A DNA stretch of 64,000 nucleotides, from positions 62,001 to 126,000 of the forward strand of contig JAKJHU010000652.1 in assembly GCA_022316685.1 (NCBI GenBank), in the 5' to 3' direction. Positions 53,140 to 64,000 of the stretch are shown here, one piece after another. The notes under the pieces are model-generated. The model was not told where the DNA came from, did no database searches, and was given only the letters and a program-made list of their open reading frames with translations. This stretch comes from Progne subis subis (taxonomy: Eukaryota > Chordata > Aves > Passeriformes > Hirundinidae). A program made the translations under genes and the position numbers. Positions within the stretch are counted from its first letter, which is position 1. Each line of letters begins with the position of its first letter.

Positions 53140-54470
53140 ATTGTAAAGAGAATAGAGATAGTGCTGAAGGCAATCTCACCCCTGATAAATTGCAGCTGTA
53201 CTAATTCCCAAGAGTGGGAACAGCCTTGCCCTTAATAGATCCCAGCTATGTCCAATGAGAGTAAGGGTTATAACACATTGGGTGATCTGGGTAAGAGTTA
53301 GATGGAGTCTGCAGGTTGTGTTGTGAGAAGCAGGGTCAAGCAGGCGTGTGAGGGACAGAGAGGGTCTGGTGCTCATGCAAGGGACAGGAAAGAACCAGTC
53401 CTGCAGGGGGAAGAGAGAAGGACTCAGAAGGCTGTGTGGAGCTGCCCATGGGTAGGCAGCAGAGAGAAATGTGGGAGAGTTTTCAGATAGTAAGAGACTG
53501 ACACCTGTGTCAGTTGTGGCTCCACTATCAACTGGTGTCCCCTGTGAGGACTGGGAAACAATGAATGGTGACCCTGATGTGATCCTGGCAGATGACTACA
53601 GACCAGTGAGATGGTGGAGCCCAGCTGAACTGAGCCAGGTGAGTCAAGAGCCTGAAGATCAGAGCAGGGGAAGAGAGTCTGAGAGCAAAATAGAGAGACC
53701 TGAGAGCCTAAAAATCCAGACGAATTGCAGCCAGGTAGAACTGAGAGCTTGAAAGCAATGTAGGCAGAACTGAAAGCCCAAGAGTCTGAATAACTTATGA
53801 GACACTGGTCCCAATGTATGGCTGCAGTTTGTGGGATCCTGGGGCAGCACTTGCCAGTGTTCACGGCAGCAATGTGTAGCTAGAAGTGGCAGCAGAGCTT
53901 TGAGAAGGTGGAGTTGGAGTGGAACAAAAGGAATGTAAGAAAAGCTTGGAGTGACCAACTAGCACAAAAAAAATGGAGGTGACCAAACTCCAAGAGAAGA
54001 AATGTCATGAAAATGGGTTTGGAACTGTAGGAGGGAAAGTGTTGAAAAGAACTATACAAGAAGGAGAGTAACAGCAAGCAGAGATGTTGCTTCAGCCAAC
54101 AGAACTGAAATTGCAGAAGACAAAAGCAACAAAAAGTGAAAAAGGAGCAAGAGGAGCAGCAGTGGGAGCTAGAGACTGATTAGTTCTATTATTCAGATCA
54201 ATGTGTTTATTTGCTGGTGAAACAAAAAGATTTTATTCAAAAGTTAAGATTCCGTAGGCATAAGTTCCATAGGCATAGATATCAGTAGGCATAAGGACAA
54301 AAGCTAATATCCCATGTAAGAGAATGATGTTCTATACTGTTAAGAACAAAATGAAACCAAAACAAACAAAGAAGAGTTAACAATTACTGAGAAAGGAAGA
54401 GCAAAGCTAGTTCTGCCACTGTAAATTTTCACTCTGAGTCTACATTTCAAATAACACAGTTGTCCCATCT
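53140..54470 (+). other. Unclassified, possibly LTR plus leader remnant
   Basis: TATA-like GTTATAACAC lies near 53268, and the later sequence is purine-rich with repeated GAGAGCCTGA-type words (53650-53770). This is reminiscent of an ERVL-type leader. Ends and coding motifs could not be found, so identity is open. Confidence 0.25.
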
Positions 54471-54729
54471 GCAGGAGGATTTCTCCTCAGGAGAAATGTA
54501 TTTTTGTAACTTTTCTTGGTTGCCAGGAGCCCGGCCCAGCTCAGCAGCACAGACACAGCACAAGACCTTTAATGAGCCTCTCATGGATTTAATGTTGTTT
54601 ACATTCAACTATGTCCCTGAGAGTATGTTAAAAAAACTTTTCAAGAACTCAAAGATAAATTGAAACATTGAAGTTTCTTCAAGTTTTAATGGGTCCCACA
54701 GAGCAACCCAACTGAGGAAGGTTTCCCCA

Positions 54730-55500
54730 AGTTCCAGTTAAAGCAGAACACTGCAGGCAGTGATGACAGGTGGGGACAAACAAGGCAAAGGTGTCTCTGA
54801 TGCTCAGCAAACTTGGATGTGTTTTTGGAATGCAAAGGGCCAAGGCCTGAGCCCCAGCCCCTGCCAAGGCAGATCCTGTCCCTCGCTCAGGGCTCTTCCC
54901 AGGACACTGGGATGTGGGGATGTGCAATGCCAAGGGCAGCACCATGGGGCGGCCCCTGCCAGGCTGCTGAGCAGGGCCAAGGAGGCAATGAGGCCCCAGG
55001 CCTGCCAGGGTCACTTGTCTCCTGCTCATGGCTCAGGCCCAGGGCCAGCAGCCATGGCCCAAGTGCTGCAGGAGTTGGCTGTGTCAGGGCCTTTCAGCTG
55101 CTGCCCATCCCTGTGCCCTCTCCAGCCCAGGCTGTCCTACGGTGTCCATGCCCTGCGCCTCTGTCCCTGCAGGCTGTCGTCATCCCCCGGCTGCCCCACC
55201 TCGCTGGCCCCTTCCTTTGCTGACAGCTCTGCGTCCTGCCTGCCTCTGCAAAGCTTTGGGCTTGATACCAAAAGGGTAATTCCATTTCTACCCTGCCTAT
55301 GAAGTTTTAGCTGAGAAACCAGTCATATAAAGGGGCCGCTTTTCATGTGAGGATGACTGGAAGACAAAAAGAAGACATCTGGCTCCAGAGTGTAGTGATA
55401 GAAAAAACAAGGAGTGAATCTGGGAAGTTCAAGTGGGTTTTGTGGAAATGTGTAACTATAAATACACATTGAGTGACTGTATGTAAGCAACACCCTGGAA
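54730..55500 (+). repeat. GC-rich module, arm of a second inverted pair
   Basis: 54760-55300 recurs in reverse complement at 62530-62020, and 55320-55500 at 61980-61800. Frames conserved between copies reflect the duplication; no domain was recognised. Confidence 0.8.
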
Positions 55501-55624
55501 GAATTACATGCTCATGTAAGGTTAGGAGTTACCCTTAACTAGATCTGAGGCCTGAATAAAGGATACCCTCTTAAATAGCAAATTAGTGTTGAGTCTTATT
55601 CTGATATTTCGTATTTGATGGTGC

Positions 55625-56155
55625 TGGTGGGACCTCACAGAACCAAGGAGTCTCCTTTGACACTGTGCAAACTCATGGACCAAAGGGTCCATTTGGACAC
55701 AGCAGAACCTCATGGGACTAAAATCCATTTTGGCACATTGGGGCCGCACTGAAGCAATGGTCCCCTGTGATACTGCAGTTCCAAGGGGACCACTGTGACA
55801 ATGAGAAACCTCTTGGAAGCAAGGAGCCATTTCTGACACAGCAAGGCCTCGTGGAACCATGGGTCCGTTGTGACACTGCAGAGCCTCACAGAACCAAGGT
55901 GACCATGGTATAGTACAGAACCTCATGGAACCAAGGGTGCATTATTAATGTGTGTGGCCACATGGAACCAAGGGGCCATTGTGACACTGAGGATCCAAGG
56001 AGCCCAGTGTGACTGAGGAACCTCATGGAACCAAGAATCATTGTTACACTGTGGAGCCCTGTGACATTGTGGGGCCTCATGGAACAATGGAGACTCTTCT
56101 GACACTTTGGGACCCATTGGAACCAAGGGGCCATTATAGCATGGCAGAGCCTACA
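55625..56155 (+). repeat. 36-bp minisatellite array, copy 4
   Basis: Units in the GGAACCAAGG and TGTGACACTG orientation, preceded by the conserved ~120-bp tail at 55500-55620 with GCCTGAATAAAGG. Confidence 0.85.
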
Positions 56156-56189
56156 GTAGTGGATGGAGAAGAGGATCTTCTGCAAATCG

Positions 56190-56870
56190 ATCCGCAGAGC
56201 CTGGCACGGGGACAAGGGGCTGGGCTGTGTGACCAGGACATCAAGGACGTGCATGATCCAGGTCACTGTGGCCTGGCTTGGGTTCCCCAGGGCAGGAAAG
56301 ATGTCTGGCAGCTGAAGCAGGGTTAGGGAAGGGTCCCAAGGTGGGGCTGGAGCCCTTTGGCTGTGAGCAGAGGCTGAGGGAGCTGGGCTTGTCCAGCCCA
56401 GAGCAGGGAAGGCTGAGGGGCTCCTCATGCCAGCCTGGCAGTGCCACCGAGGAGGTGATGGAGAACACAGAGCCAGGCTCTTCACTGGGGGCCTGGTGGG
56501 AAACAAAAGATAGTGGGTTGAAGGGGAAAGAGGGGAGCTTCATCCAGGTGAGGGAGAGATAAAATGAGTCAGGCTGTTTTCAGCATTTCCTCAGCAACAA
56601 AAGCAGCCTGAACCTCTTCTCCATCCACCACTGACAGCTTTGCAAATCAGGAATTGTTCAGGCTGTTTATCCCTACTTCATGCAGAGCATCCTGATTCAA
56701 AAACTGAACTGTGTTTCTATCTATCACAGAATCATCTTTGTCTAAAATTGGTTTGGTACAGAAATCCCTTGTGAATGGTGGACATGTCAGATATTGCTGG
56801 GATGTCCCACATTGCTGAGGGAAGAGTTTCAATATTCCTTTAAATTGTATCATGTTTACATTTTTCATTT
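56190..56870 (-). repeat. Duplicated module, copy 2
   Basis: Reverse complement of 11165-11880 and parallel to 14590-15260. It is interrupted on its far side by an LTR-like element at 56876. Confidence 0.8.
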
Positions 56871-56875
56871 TTTAT

Positions 56876-57477
56876 GTTGTTGGGGTTAAGTTTTCCTGCG
56901 CATTTTTACCCCCCATAAGTTGCTAGTAGACTAAATGCTGATAGTTAAAGGATGCTTGACCTGGACAAAAGAGAGTTGATCACTTAGTTTAGGGGGAAGA
57001 AAAAGCTCCCAGGAGCTGAGGGTGGGGGGTTGTTTTTTCGGCTCTCGGTTTTCCAGGAGGAGGACGGTCGAGCAACTGACTGGTAGCTGCGTGGATTCCA
57101 TGGTTAACAGAGGGATTTGGTCCTGAGCATTCTACCCTCTGTTAGAGCACCCAGGAATTCAGAGTTTTTTCACCTGCCCTGCTGGATTTTGGGTCAGCCT
57201 GGGTCCAGCCGCTGCGGGTTCTCCAGCACTGCTCACTTCGCCTGCCAGGACACCCCCCTGCCTGCTGGGGACAACCCGCCGTTTCCAGCCATCAGCACCG
57301 GAGTTTCCACCGTTTGCCCTTCGGGGTTCTTGGTTCTGTTTTAATATTATTATAATTGCTGTTGTTGTTTGTCTGTCCTGTTATATTTACTAGTAAAGGA
57401 CTGTTGTTCCTTTCCCCATAGCTCTGACTGAAGAGGTTTTTTCTTAAATAATCTTCCAAATTATAATAATTCAGACA
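56876..57477 (+). repeat. Solo LTR-like element
   Basis: It starts TGTTGGGGTTAAG and ends ATTCAGACA, about 600 bp. It lies at a point where the two related module copies (near 15240 and 11190) lack it, so it is an insertion relative to them. No exact target duplication was seen. Confidence 0.5.
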
Positions 57478-57749
57478 AAAGGATTTGAATTCCCCATTCC
57501 TAGAGAGGCCTGCCTCTCCCTAGCAGATACCTGTCTTTTCAAACCAAGACATATTTTGACAATGAAGAGACATTTTCTGTGCCTCAGAGTACAACCAGTT
57601 CCTGACCACCAAAGGACACAAACTTGATGAATTCTGGTTCCCACTTGCACCTCCCTCCATACCCAGAGCAGAGCTCCCTTGTCCCAGAAAGTCCCTGGCA
57701 ATGCAGGGATGAAGGGAACAGGACAGGCTGTGGGGATCAGGGGCAGGGC

Positions 57750-58060
57750 ACAGCCAGGGATTTGGGGTGGTTGTGAGCCCAGGGCAGGAGCCGGCCCTTG
57801 GCCTTGGTGAACCTCATCCAATTGTCCTGGGCCCATGGCTCCAGCCTGTCCAGATCCCTCTGCAGAGCTTCCTGCCCTCCAGCACAGCCACACTCCCACC
57901 CAGCCTGGGCTCACTGGCAACTGACTGAGGGTGCCCTCGATGTCCTCGTCCAGATCATCCATCAAGAGATTTAACTGACCTGGTCCCAGTCCTGAGCCCT
58001 GGGGACACCCCTGGATGTGACTCCATTCCTCAGCTGCTCTGAGTCCCAGGGGTTGGAGGA
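57750..58060 (-). mobile_element. CR1 LINE fragment
   Basis: The plus strand contains the reverse complement of the CR1 segment around the phrase CGTCCAGATCATCCATCAAG (near 57947) and CCTGAGCCCTGGGGACACCC. It is a short 3' ORF2-region fragment. Confidence 0.75.
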
Positions 58061-58960
58061 GGGAAATGGCGGGGTGGGGGTAGGGACCAAGTGTGATTGA
58101 TTGTCAGCCATGAAGGGTCATATTGATTTTCAGATCTATTCAGACTGCACTAGGAGGTGCTGGGGATCAATATCAACTAGGGATCACTGATATCAATCTA
58201 TAAACAGGACAAAACAACTATTTCTTCATTGTTTTTAATAGAGTATATTCACTTTGAATACACTTCTGAAAACTGCAGAAACTTCTAATTAAGCACAGAA
58301 GAATTGAGTATATGAATGATTCCCTGGGGCTTGTCAAGTTTTGGTGTTTTCAACAAATGTTAATGAGCCTTTGTCAACAAATTTCTCAGATGAAGACCTC
58401 AGGAAGAGGCCTTTGGAACAGTAAAATTGACCCGCAACTTCCAAGTGGCTGAGGATCCATCCTCATCAGAGTGGCAATGAACAGAAATGGGCACAGCTTT
58501 CTGGCTGCCCCAGCTTTGGGATGGGCCCTGGGCCTGGAGCAGGAACAGCTCCTGAGGGCCACAAGGCCGGGGCTGTTGTGCTGGCCTGGGCAGATGGGAT
58601 GGCAGAAGGGGCTGCAGAGCTCTCAGGATGTCCTGGAGAGGAGAGCAGGGCACACAGGGAGCCTCCTTTTCCCTTGGCCAGGCACCTTCCCCCATGGCTG
58701 GGGCTGAGCCCTCTCTGAGCTGCAGCTGCTGCTGTGCCCTTGCGAGGGGCTGAGGCCGTGGGGCCCCTGCCCAGAGCAGCCTGCCCTGAGCAGAGCTGTG
58801 GGGCCAGAGCCGGCTGGGCTGTGCTGGGGAGAGGCCCTTGGTGCTGCCGAGAGCTCAGGGCAGCTGGCAGAGCTTGGAGGGAGCTGGGCTGGGCTGAGAG
58901 AGCCTGGCACAGAAACCATCAGTGTCCATCTCAGCCTGTGTGAGCGTGCAGGGGCCAAGA
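58010..58960 (-). repeat. GC-rich module, arm 2 of the inverted pair with 10200-11160
   Basis: Shares the marker phrases of the first arm in reverse complement, including GACTGCACTAGGAGGTGCTG (near 58143). Small indels and substitutions separate the arms. Confidence 0.8.
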
Positions 58961-59329
58961 AAAGCACCCCAGGGTCCACGAGTTCTCTGTGTTTGAGCTG
59001 AGCTTGTGACCCCTGGAGCCCTCCCAAGTGCTGGGGCTGCACCTCCAGCTCCAGAGGAGATGGGACAGATGGGAGCAGGGAGAAATCATTCCTACTGGGT
59101 TCTTGATTTGCTTATGCAGGTGACCTGGATCTGTATGTAGTGTTGTTTTGTATCAGATAACAGTGACAGAGTGATAATAAAAATATTTTTTAGCTGAAAA
59201 TAATATTTGATATAGAATAGACAATGAAAAAAAAGGCACATATGATCAGAAGAGCATCTGAGTTTTTCAGAGGATGAGAGACTCATTGATGTTCCAATAG
59301 TCAAACCTGTTCAAATCCTTTCCTCAGGG

Positions 59330-60420
59330 CTTCCTTGAGATGAGAGGTTTCCACCAGAGGCCAAGGCCAGCCAGAGCTCTCTCTCCTGGCAGCTGTTTTT
59401 TCTGGGACAACCCTTGCATAGAGGGAATTTTTCAGGGGGAGTGTCAAGTTTTGCTACAGGCACCAAGGAAGACTGATTATTCCTTTCCATAGGAAGAAAA
59501 GCACTAAGCCCACCATGATGAGAGGCAGCCTTCAGCATTCCAAGATCAGCTGGACCTGTCAGGTGGCCCCTGGGAGCCCAAAGCAGCAAGATAAGTTCCA
59601 TCCCCCCTTGCTTCCATGAGGCCCAGCAGGGTCACAATGGCCCTTTGGTTCTGTGGGGCCCTGCAGTGTCACCATGGTCTCCATGATTCCATGGGGCCTT
59701 GAAATGCCATAATGGGGTCTTCATGGATCCACGGTGCCCTGCAGGATCACAATGGCCCTTTGGTCCCACCAGGCCCTGTAATGCAACAATGGCCTCGTGG
59801 TTCCACAAAGCCCTGCTGCTTCACACTGGCCCCTTGGGGCCATGCAGCCCAGCAGTGCCACAATGATCCCTGTGGTTCCATGAATTCCCACAGTATAACA
59901 ACGGTCCCTCGGATCCAGGAGGGCCTGAAGTGTCACCATATTCTCCACAGGAAAGAAAGCACGGAGCCCCAGTGTTTCAAGGGCTGATAAAAGGCAGCCA
60001 GGAGAGGCAAAGGCAAACCAGAGATCTCTGTCCCAGCAGCTTTCATCTGGGAGCAATGGAATAAATACCTTGGATTCTATATCTCATATATATGGAATTT
60101 TGGGGGCAGAATCCCAATTTCAGCCATGAACACCTGCATTAGCAGGCCAGTTCTTTCCCATAGGAAGGAAAACACCGATCCCCTGTATTTCAAGGGCAGA
60201 TTAGAGGCGACCACCAGAGGCCAAGGCAAGCCAGGCCTATGGGTCGTGGCAGCTTTTGTCTGGGAGAAACCCTTGCTTACAGTGAATTTTGGAGAAGTAC
60301 CAATTTTGGCCATGGGTGCCTGGGCAGGAGGAATGGTTCTTTTCCATAGAAAAGAAAACCTAGAGCCCCAGTGTTTCAGGGGTGCAGGAGAAGGGACCCC
60401 CAACATGCTAGGGTCAGTTG
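59330..60420 (+). repeat. ~188-bp tandem repeat array, locus 2, interrupted by a 36-bp array
   Basis: Units near 59480, 59950, 60155 and 60345 match locus 1. A 36-bp minisatellite block (59600-59945) lies between the first and second. Confidence 0.85.
59600..59945 (-). repeat. 36-bp minisatellite array, copy 5
   Basis: About nine units in the CCATGAGGCCCAGCAG / GTCACAATGGCCC orientation, inside the 188-bp repeat locus. Confidence 0.85.
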
Positions 60421-60469
60421 AGACAGTCAGGCCAAGCTATCCAGACCTGTTCCCTGTTCCCTTGGATCC

Positions 60470-61660
60470 AGAGGGCCCCACAGTGTCACAATGCTGGTGT
60501 CGTATTGGATCCTTGGTTCCATCAGGCCCCACTGTGTGACACTGGCCCCGTGTTTCCATAGGGCCCCACAGTGTCACAATGGTCTCCATTACTCCATATA
60601 GTCCTGCAGTGTCACAGTGGTCCCTTTGTTCTTTTGGGCTCCTCAGGATCACCATGGCCCCTTGGCTGCATGAGGCCCAGCTGTGTCACACTGGCCCCTT
60701 GCTTCCATTGGGCCCCATTGCAACACAATTGTTCCCTTTGCTTCCATGAGGCCTTGCAGTGCCACAGGGGTCTCCTTGGTACCGCAGTATCACAAAGGAC
60801 TCTTGCTTCCACAGGGACTCACAATATCAGAAGAAGCTCCTTGGTTCCACAAGGTTCTGCAGAGCCTCTTGGTCCAACGAGGCCTCAAAGTTTCATAATA
60901 GTCTCCAGGATTCAATGAGGCCCTGCAATGACACAATGGACCTTTTTTTCCTTGGGGTCCCGCACTGTTCCATGAATCCTTAGCTCTATGGGACACTGCA
61001 GTGTCACAATGATCTCCTCGGTTCAATGGTGCAACTCAGTACCACAATTGTCCCTTGGTTCCACTAAGCCCCACAGTGTCACTATGGCCCTTTGGCTCAT
61101 CCACAAGGCTCTGAAGTGCCACAATGTCCCTTTGGTTTCCCAGGGCCTCAAGGTGTACAAATGCCCTCCAGGGTTTCATGAGGCCCTGCTGTGTCACAAT
61201 GGACCTTGGGTTCCATGGTGCCCCATGGTGTCACAATGGTATCCTTGGTTCCACGGTGTCAGAATGGACCCTTCATCCCATGGACACCCACAGTGTTCAC
61301 TGTAGCCCCCTTGATTCCATGAGGCCCTGCCATGCTATAATGGCCCCTTGGTTCCAGGGGGTCCCAAAGTGTCAGAAGAGTCTGCATTGTTCCATGAGGC
61401 CCTGCAATGTCACTGTGGTCCCCTTGGTTCCACAGAGCCCCACAGTGTAACAATGGATTCTTGGTTCCATTAAATCTTTCTCTTTCACACTGTACTTTTG
61501 ATTACATGAGGTTCCAGAGTGTCACAATGGTCTCCTTGGATCTGCAGTATCACAATGGACCATTGGCTCCATGTGGCTCTGCTGTGTCAAAAAGGATTTT
61601 GCTTCCATGAGGTTCCAAGGTATCACAGTAGAGTCTCGGATTCAGTGAGGCCCTGCTGTA
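60470..61660 (-). repeat. 36-bp minisatellite array, copy 6
   Basis: About 1.2 kb of units, followed by the conserved ~120-bp tail (61660-61780). In inverted order it mirrors 55500-56155. Confidence 0.88.
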
Positions 61661-62019
61661 ACCAAATTTACAAAATATCAGAATAAGAGTCCTGATCACT
61701 AATTTGCAATTAAGAGGGTATCACTTATTCAGGCTTGAGGTCCAGTGTGTGGTATCCATGGACATATGATTCTAAAAGAGTGTTACTTATATAGATGTCC
61801 TACATGTGTGTTACAATTTAGCCATTAACATAAAACCCACACACAGTTCCGGATTCACTCCTTGTTTTTTCTATCACTGCACTCTTGAGCCAGATGTCTT
61901 CTACTTGTCCTCCAACTGTTCTTGCTGGTAAAGCAGGCCCTGCATGCCTTGTTCCCATGTTAAAACTTCACAAGCACGGTAAAAGTTGAATTAACCCTCA
62001 TGGTTTCATGCCCAAGGCT

Positions 62020-62540
62020 TTGTGTGGCCAGGCAGAGGCAGGCAGGACGCAGAGCTGTCAGCAAAGGAAGGGGCCAGCGAGGTGGGGCAGCCGGGGGATG
62101 ACGACAGCCTGCAGGGACAGAGGCGCAGGGCATGGACACCGTAGGACAGCCTGGGCTGGAGAGGGCACAGGGATGGGCAGCAGCTGAAAGGCCCTGACAC
62201 AGCCAACTCCTGCAGCACTTGGGCCATGGCTGCTGGCCCTGGGCCTGAGCCATGAGCAGGAGACAAGTGACCCTGGCAGGCCTGGGGCCTCATTGCCTCC
62301 TTGTCCCTGCTCAGCAGCCTGGCAGGGGCCGCCCCATGGTGCTGCCCTTGGCATTGCACATCCCCACATCCCAGTGTCCTGGGAAGAGCCCTGAGCACTG
62401 AGGGAGGGACAGGATCTGCCTTGGCAGGGGCTGGGGCTCAGGCCTTGGCCCTTTGAATTCCTGAAGCACATCCAGGTTTGCTGAGCATCAGAGACACCTT
62501 TGCCTTGTTTGTCCCCACCTGTCATCACTGCCTGCAGTGT
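62020..62540 (-). repeat. GC-rich module, inverted partner of 54760-55300
   Basis: The near-continuous reverse complement of the other arm. The long shared frames have no recognised domain. Confidence 0.8.
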
Positions 62541-62714
62541 TCTGCTCTAACTGGAACCTGGGGACACTTTCAGAGTCGTGTGCCTCAGTGAGACCCATTA
62601 AAATTTCAAGAAACTTTAGAGTTTCAAATTCACTTTGAGTTCTTAAGAAGTTTTTTGAAGATACTCTTGGGGACTGAATCTGATGTAAACAGCACCAGAG
62701 CCCCAAGAGGGTGA

Positions 62715-63460
62715 TTAAAGTCCTGGTGCTGTGTCTGTGCTGCTGAGCTGGGCCGGGCTCCTGGCACAGAGGCAGCTCCTGGCAACCAAGAAGACCTTCA
62801 AAAAGACATTTCTCCCGAGGAGCAGCTCCTCTCCCAGCCCAGCAGGGCTGAGGGCATGGCTTGCAGGTAGCTGAGAGCAGTGAAGCAGAGAGAGGCTTAA
62901 ATCAACTGGAAGGACAATGCTGACATTATTCACAGAGAAATCTTCACACCTTTTGAAAATCCTGTACTTCTTCATGGAGAAATCATCACCACTCCTGACA
63001 CAGTAAGTCTCTGGCTGCAGGGATCTCCTCAAGCTGACCCAGGACAGGACTGACATGACTGTAAGGATGGCTCTGCTGCCCTTTCTGCTTTGGGGGAGGA
63101 TGTGCTCCAGAGCGGGGCTGCCCTGGGCACCATCAGAGGGACAGGGCAGGACGGCTCCTGCTGCCAGGGACGGCTGCAGGGGCTGAAGCTGGGGCTGCAG
63201 CCAGGGGTGCCCAGGGCTGTCGTGCAGAGCAGCTCCTGCAGCCCTGAGGGCTCTTGGCCAGGCCAGGGCATCTGCCACCTGCCAGGGGCAGCTCTCAGCC
63301 TGCCTGGGAGCTCCCCATGGATGGTGGAGGGGAGCTGTGGGTGCCAGGAGTGACTCCTGCCAGGGCAGGTCCTGCTGCTGTGGAGAGGGTGCTGTGAGGG
63401 CCAGGGCTGCTCAGAGCTCCAGCTCATGCCCAGGTCATTTCTTAAGGGACTTTTCATGAG
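62715..63460 (-). repeat. Duplicated module, inverted partner of 50110-50790
   Basis: Same phrase order in reverse complement. It continues the palindromic arrangement of the right end of the window. Confidence 0.75.
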
Positions 63461-64000
63461 CTCATTCAGGGCAGGACTTTCTCACTTGAGTCTGTTCTTT
63501 CCTGAATCTGTACTCCCCCTTTTCCCTGGCTCAACTTGGTGGGAATGGAAACTCAGCTGTGCAGGGCACAACAGGGACTGAGGCTCTTAAAACATGACAC
63601 AGTTTTCTTGGGTATGTCAGCAAGTGCCTCCAGCTCCCCAGCCTCCAGATCCATGCAGCATCCCCTTTCCATGGTGCCCAGGCCTGGGGGAGCTGTTCTT
63701 TAATCCCTGCAGCCCCGAGCAGCTGCAGGGCAGAGCTGGCCCAGGGGCTGGGCTGGGCTCTGGCAGCACTGGCAGGGAAGGAGCCCGGAGCCACAGGAAC
63801 AGCTCGGGCTGGGACAGCTCCAGCAGCAGAGGCGTGGGCAGGGAGGGAGGGAGGCAGTGCTGAGGGAAGCCCTGCTGCAGGGGAGATGTGGCACCTGCCG
63901 GCCCTGCCCTGCAGGGCACACACTGCCCTGAGCAGCACAGCTCTTGTGTCCCCTGGCAGCCAGCACAGCCCTCAGCCCGGGGGCTCGGGGCCCTCAGTCC
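63461..64000. other. Unassigned GC-rich end of window
   Basis: No gene, repeat unit or LTR could be supported. Long frames on both strands reflect GC bias. Confidence 0.4.

Overview
This window looks like nuclear DNA from a bird, most likely a songbird. The evidence is CR1 LINE fragments on both strands, several classes of avian-type endogenous retrovirus (ERV), and an OR14-type olfactory receptor of the kind that is expanded in birds. There are also very GC-rich, minisatellite-filled stretches of the kind seen on bird microchromosomes. No bacterial-style operons, CRISPR arrays or tRNA genes were seen. Species and chromosome are inferred, not shown.

Layout. 1-6850: two minus-strand ERVs, a class II (ERVK-like) gag-bearing element placed inside the pol of a class I element, plus a plus-strand solo LTR in that same pol. 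6851-15245: a (GGGCT)n run, a CR1 tail, 36-bp minisatellites, GC-rich duplicated modules, a long LTR-like element and a TGACATCA array. 15270-16682: plus-strand CR1 reverse transcriptase, cut by an ERVK (16683-27651). That ERVK in turn carries a minus-strand ERV (21333-24586) in its RT gene; this inner element joins alpharetrovirus-like gag to gammaretrovirus-like env TM. 27652-29440: G-rich minisatellites. 29472-31649: a minus-strand FXYD-family gene, recovered as seven tiny exons separated by minisatellite introns. 32167-42942: a class I ERV with both LTRs, an open integrase reading frame and an open 583-codon env. 43286-44148: a solo LTR of the same family in inverted orientation. 44590-45400: a CpG-rich, promoter-like block with about eight ZNF143/STAF-like motifs. 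48750-49681: an OR14-type receptor with a frameshift near TM7. 49.8-64 kb: inverted duplications, a ~188-bp tandem repeat, 36-bp minisatellite arrays and solo LTRs.

Only two host protein genes can be supported: the FXYD gene (apparently intact from the signal-peptide exon onward, first coding exon not found) and the olfactory receptor (probably a pseudogene). Most remaining open frames lie in retroviral remnants or in repeats with no coding support. The ERV insertions can be ordered by nesting, and one solo LTR (51640-51912) has a 6-bp target duplication and a matching empty site in a paralogous copy inside the window.
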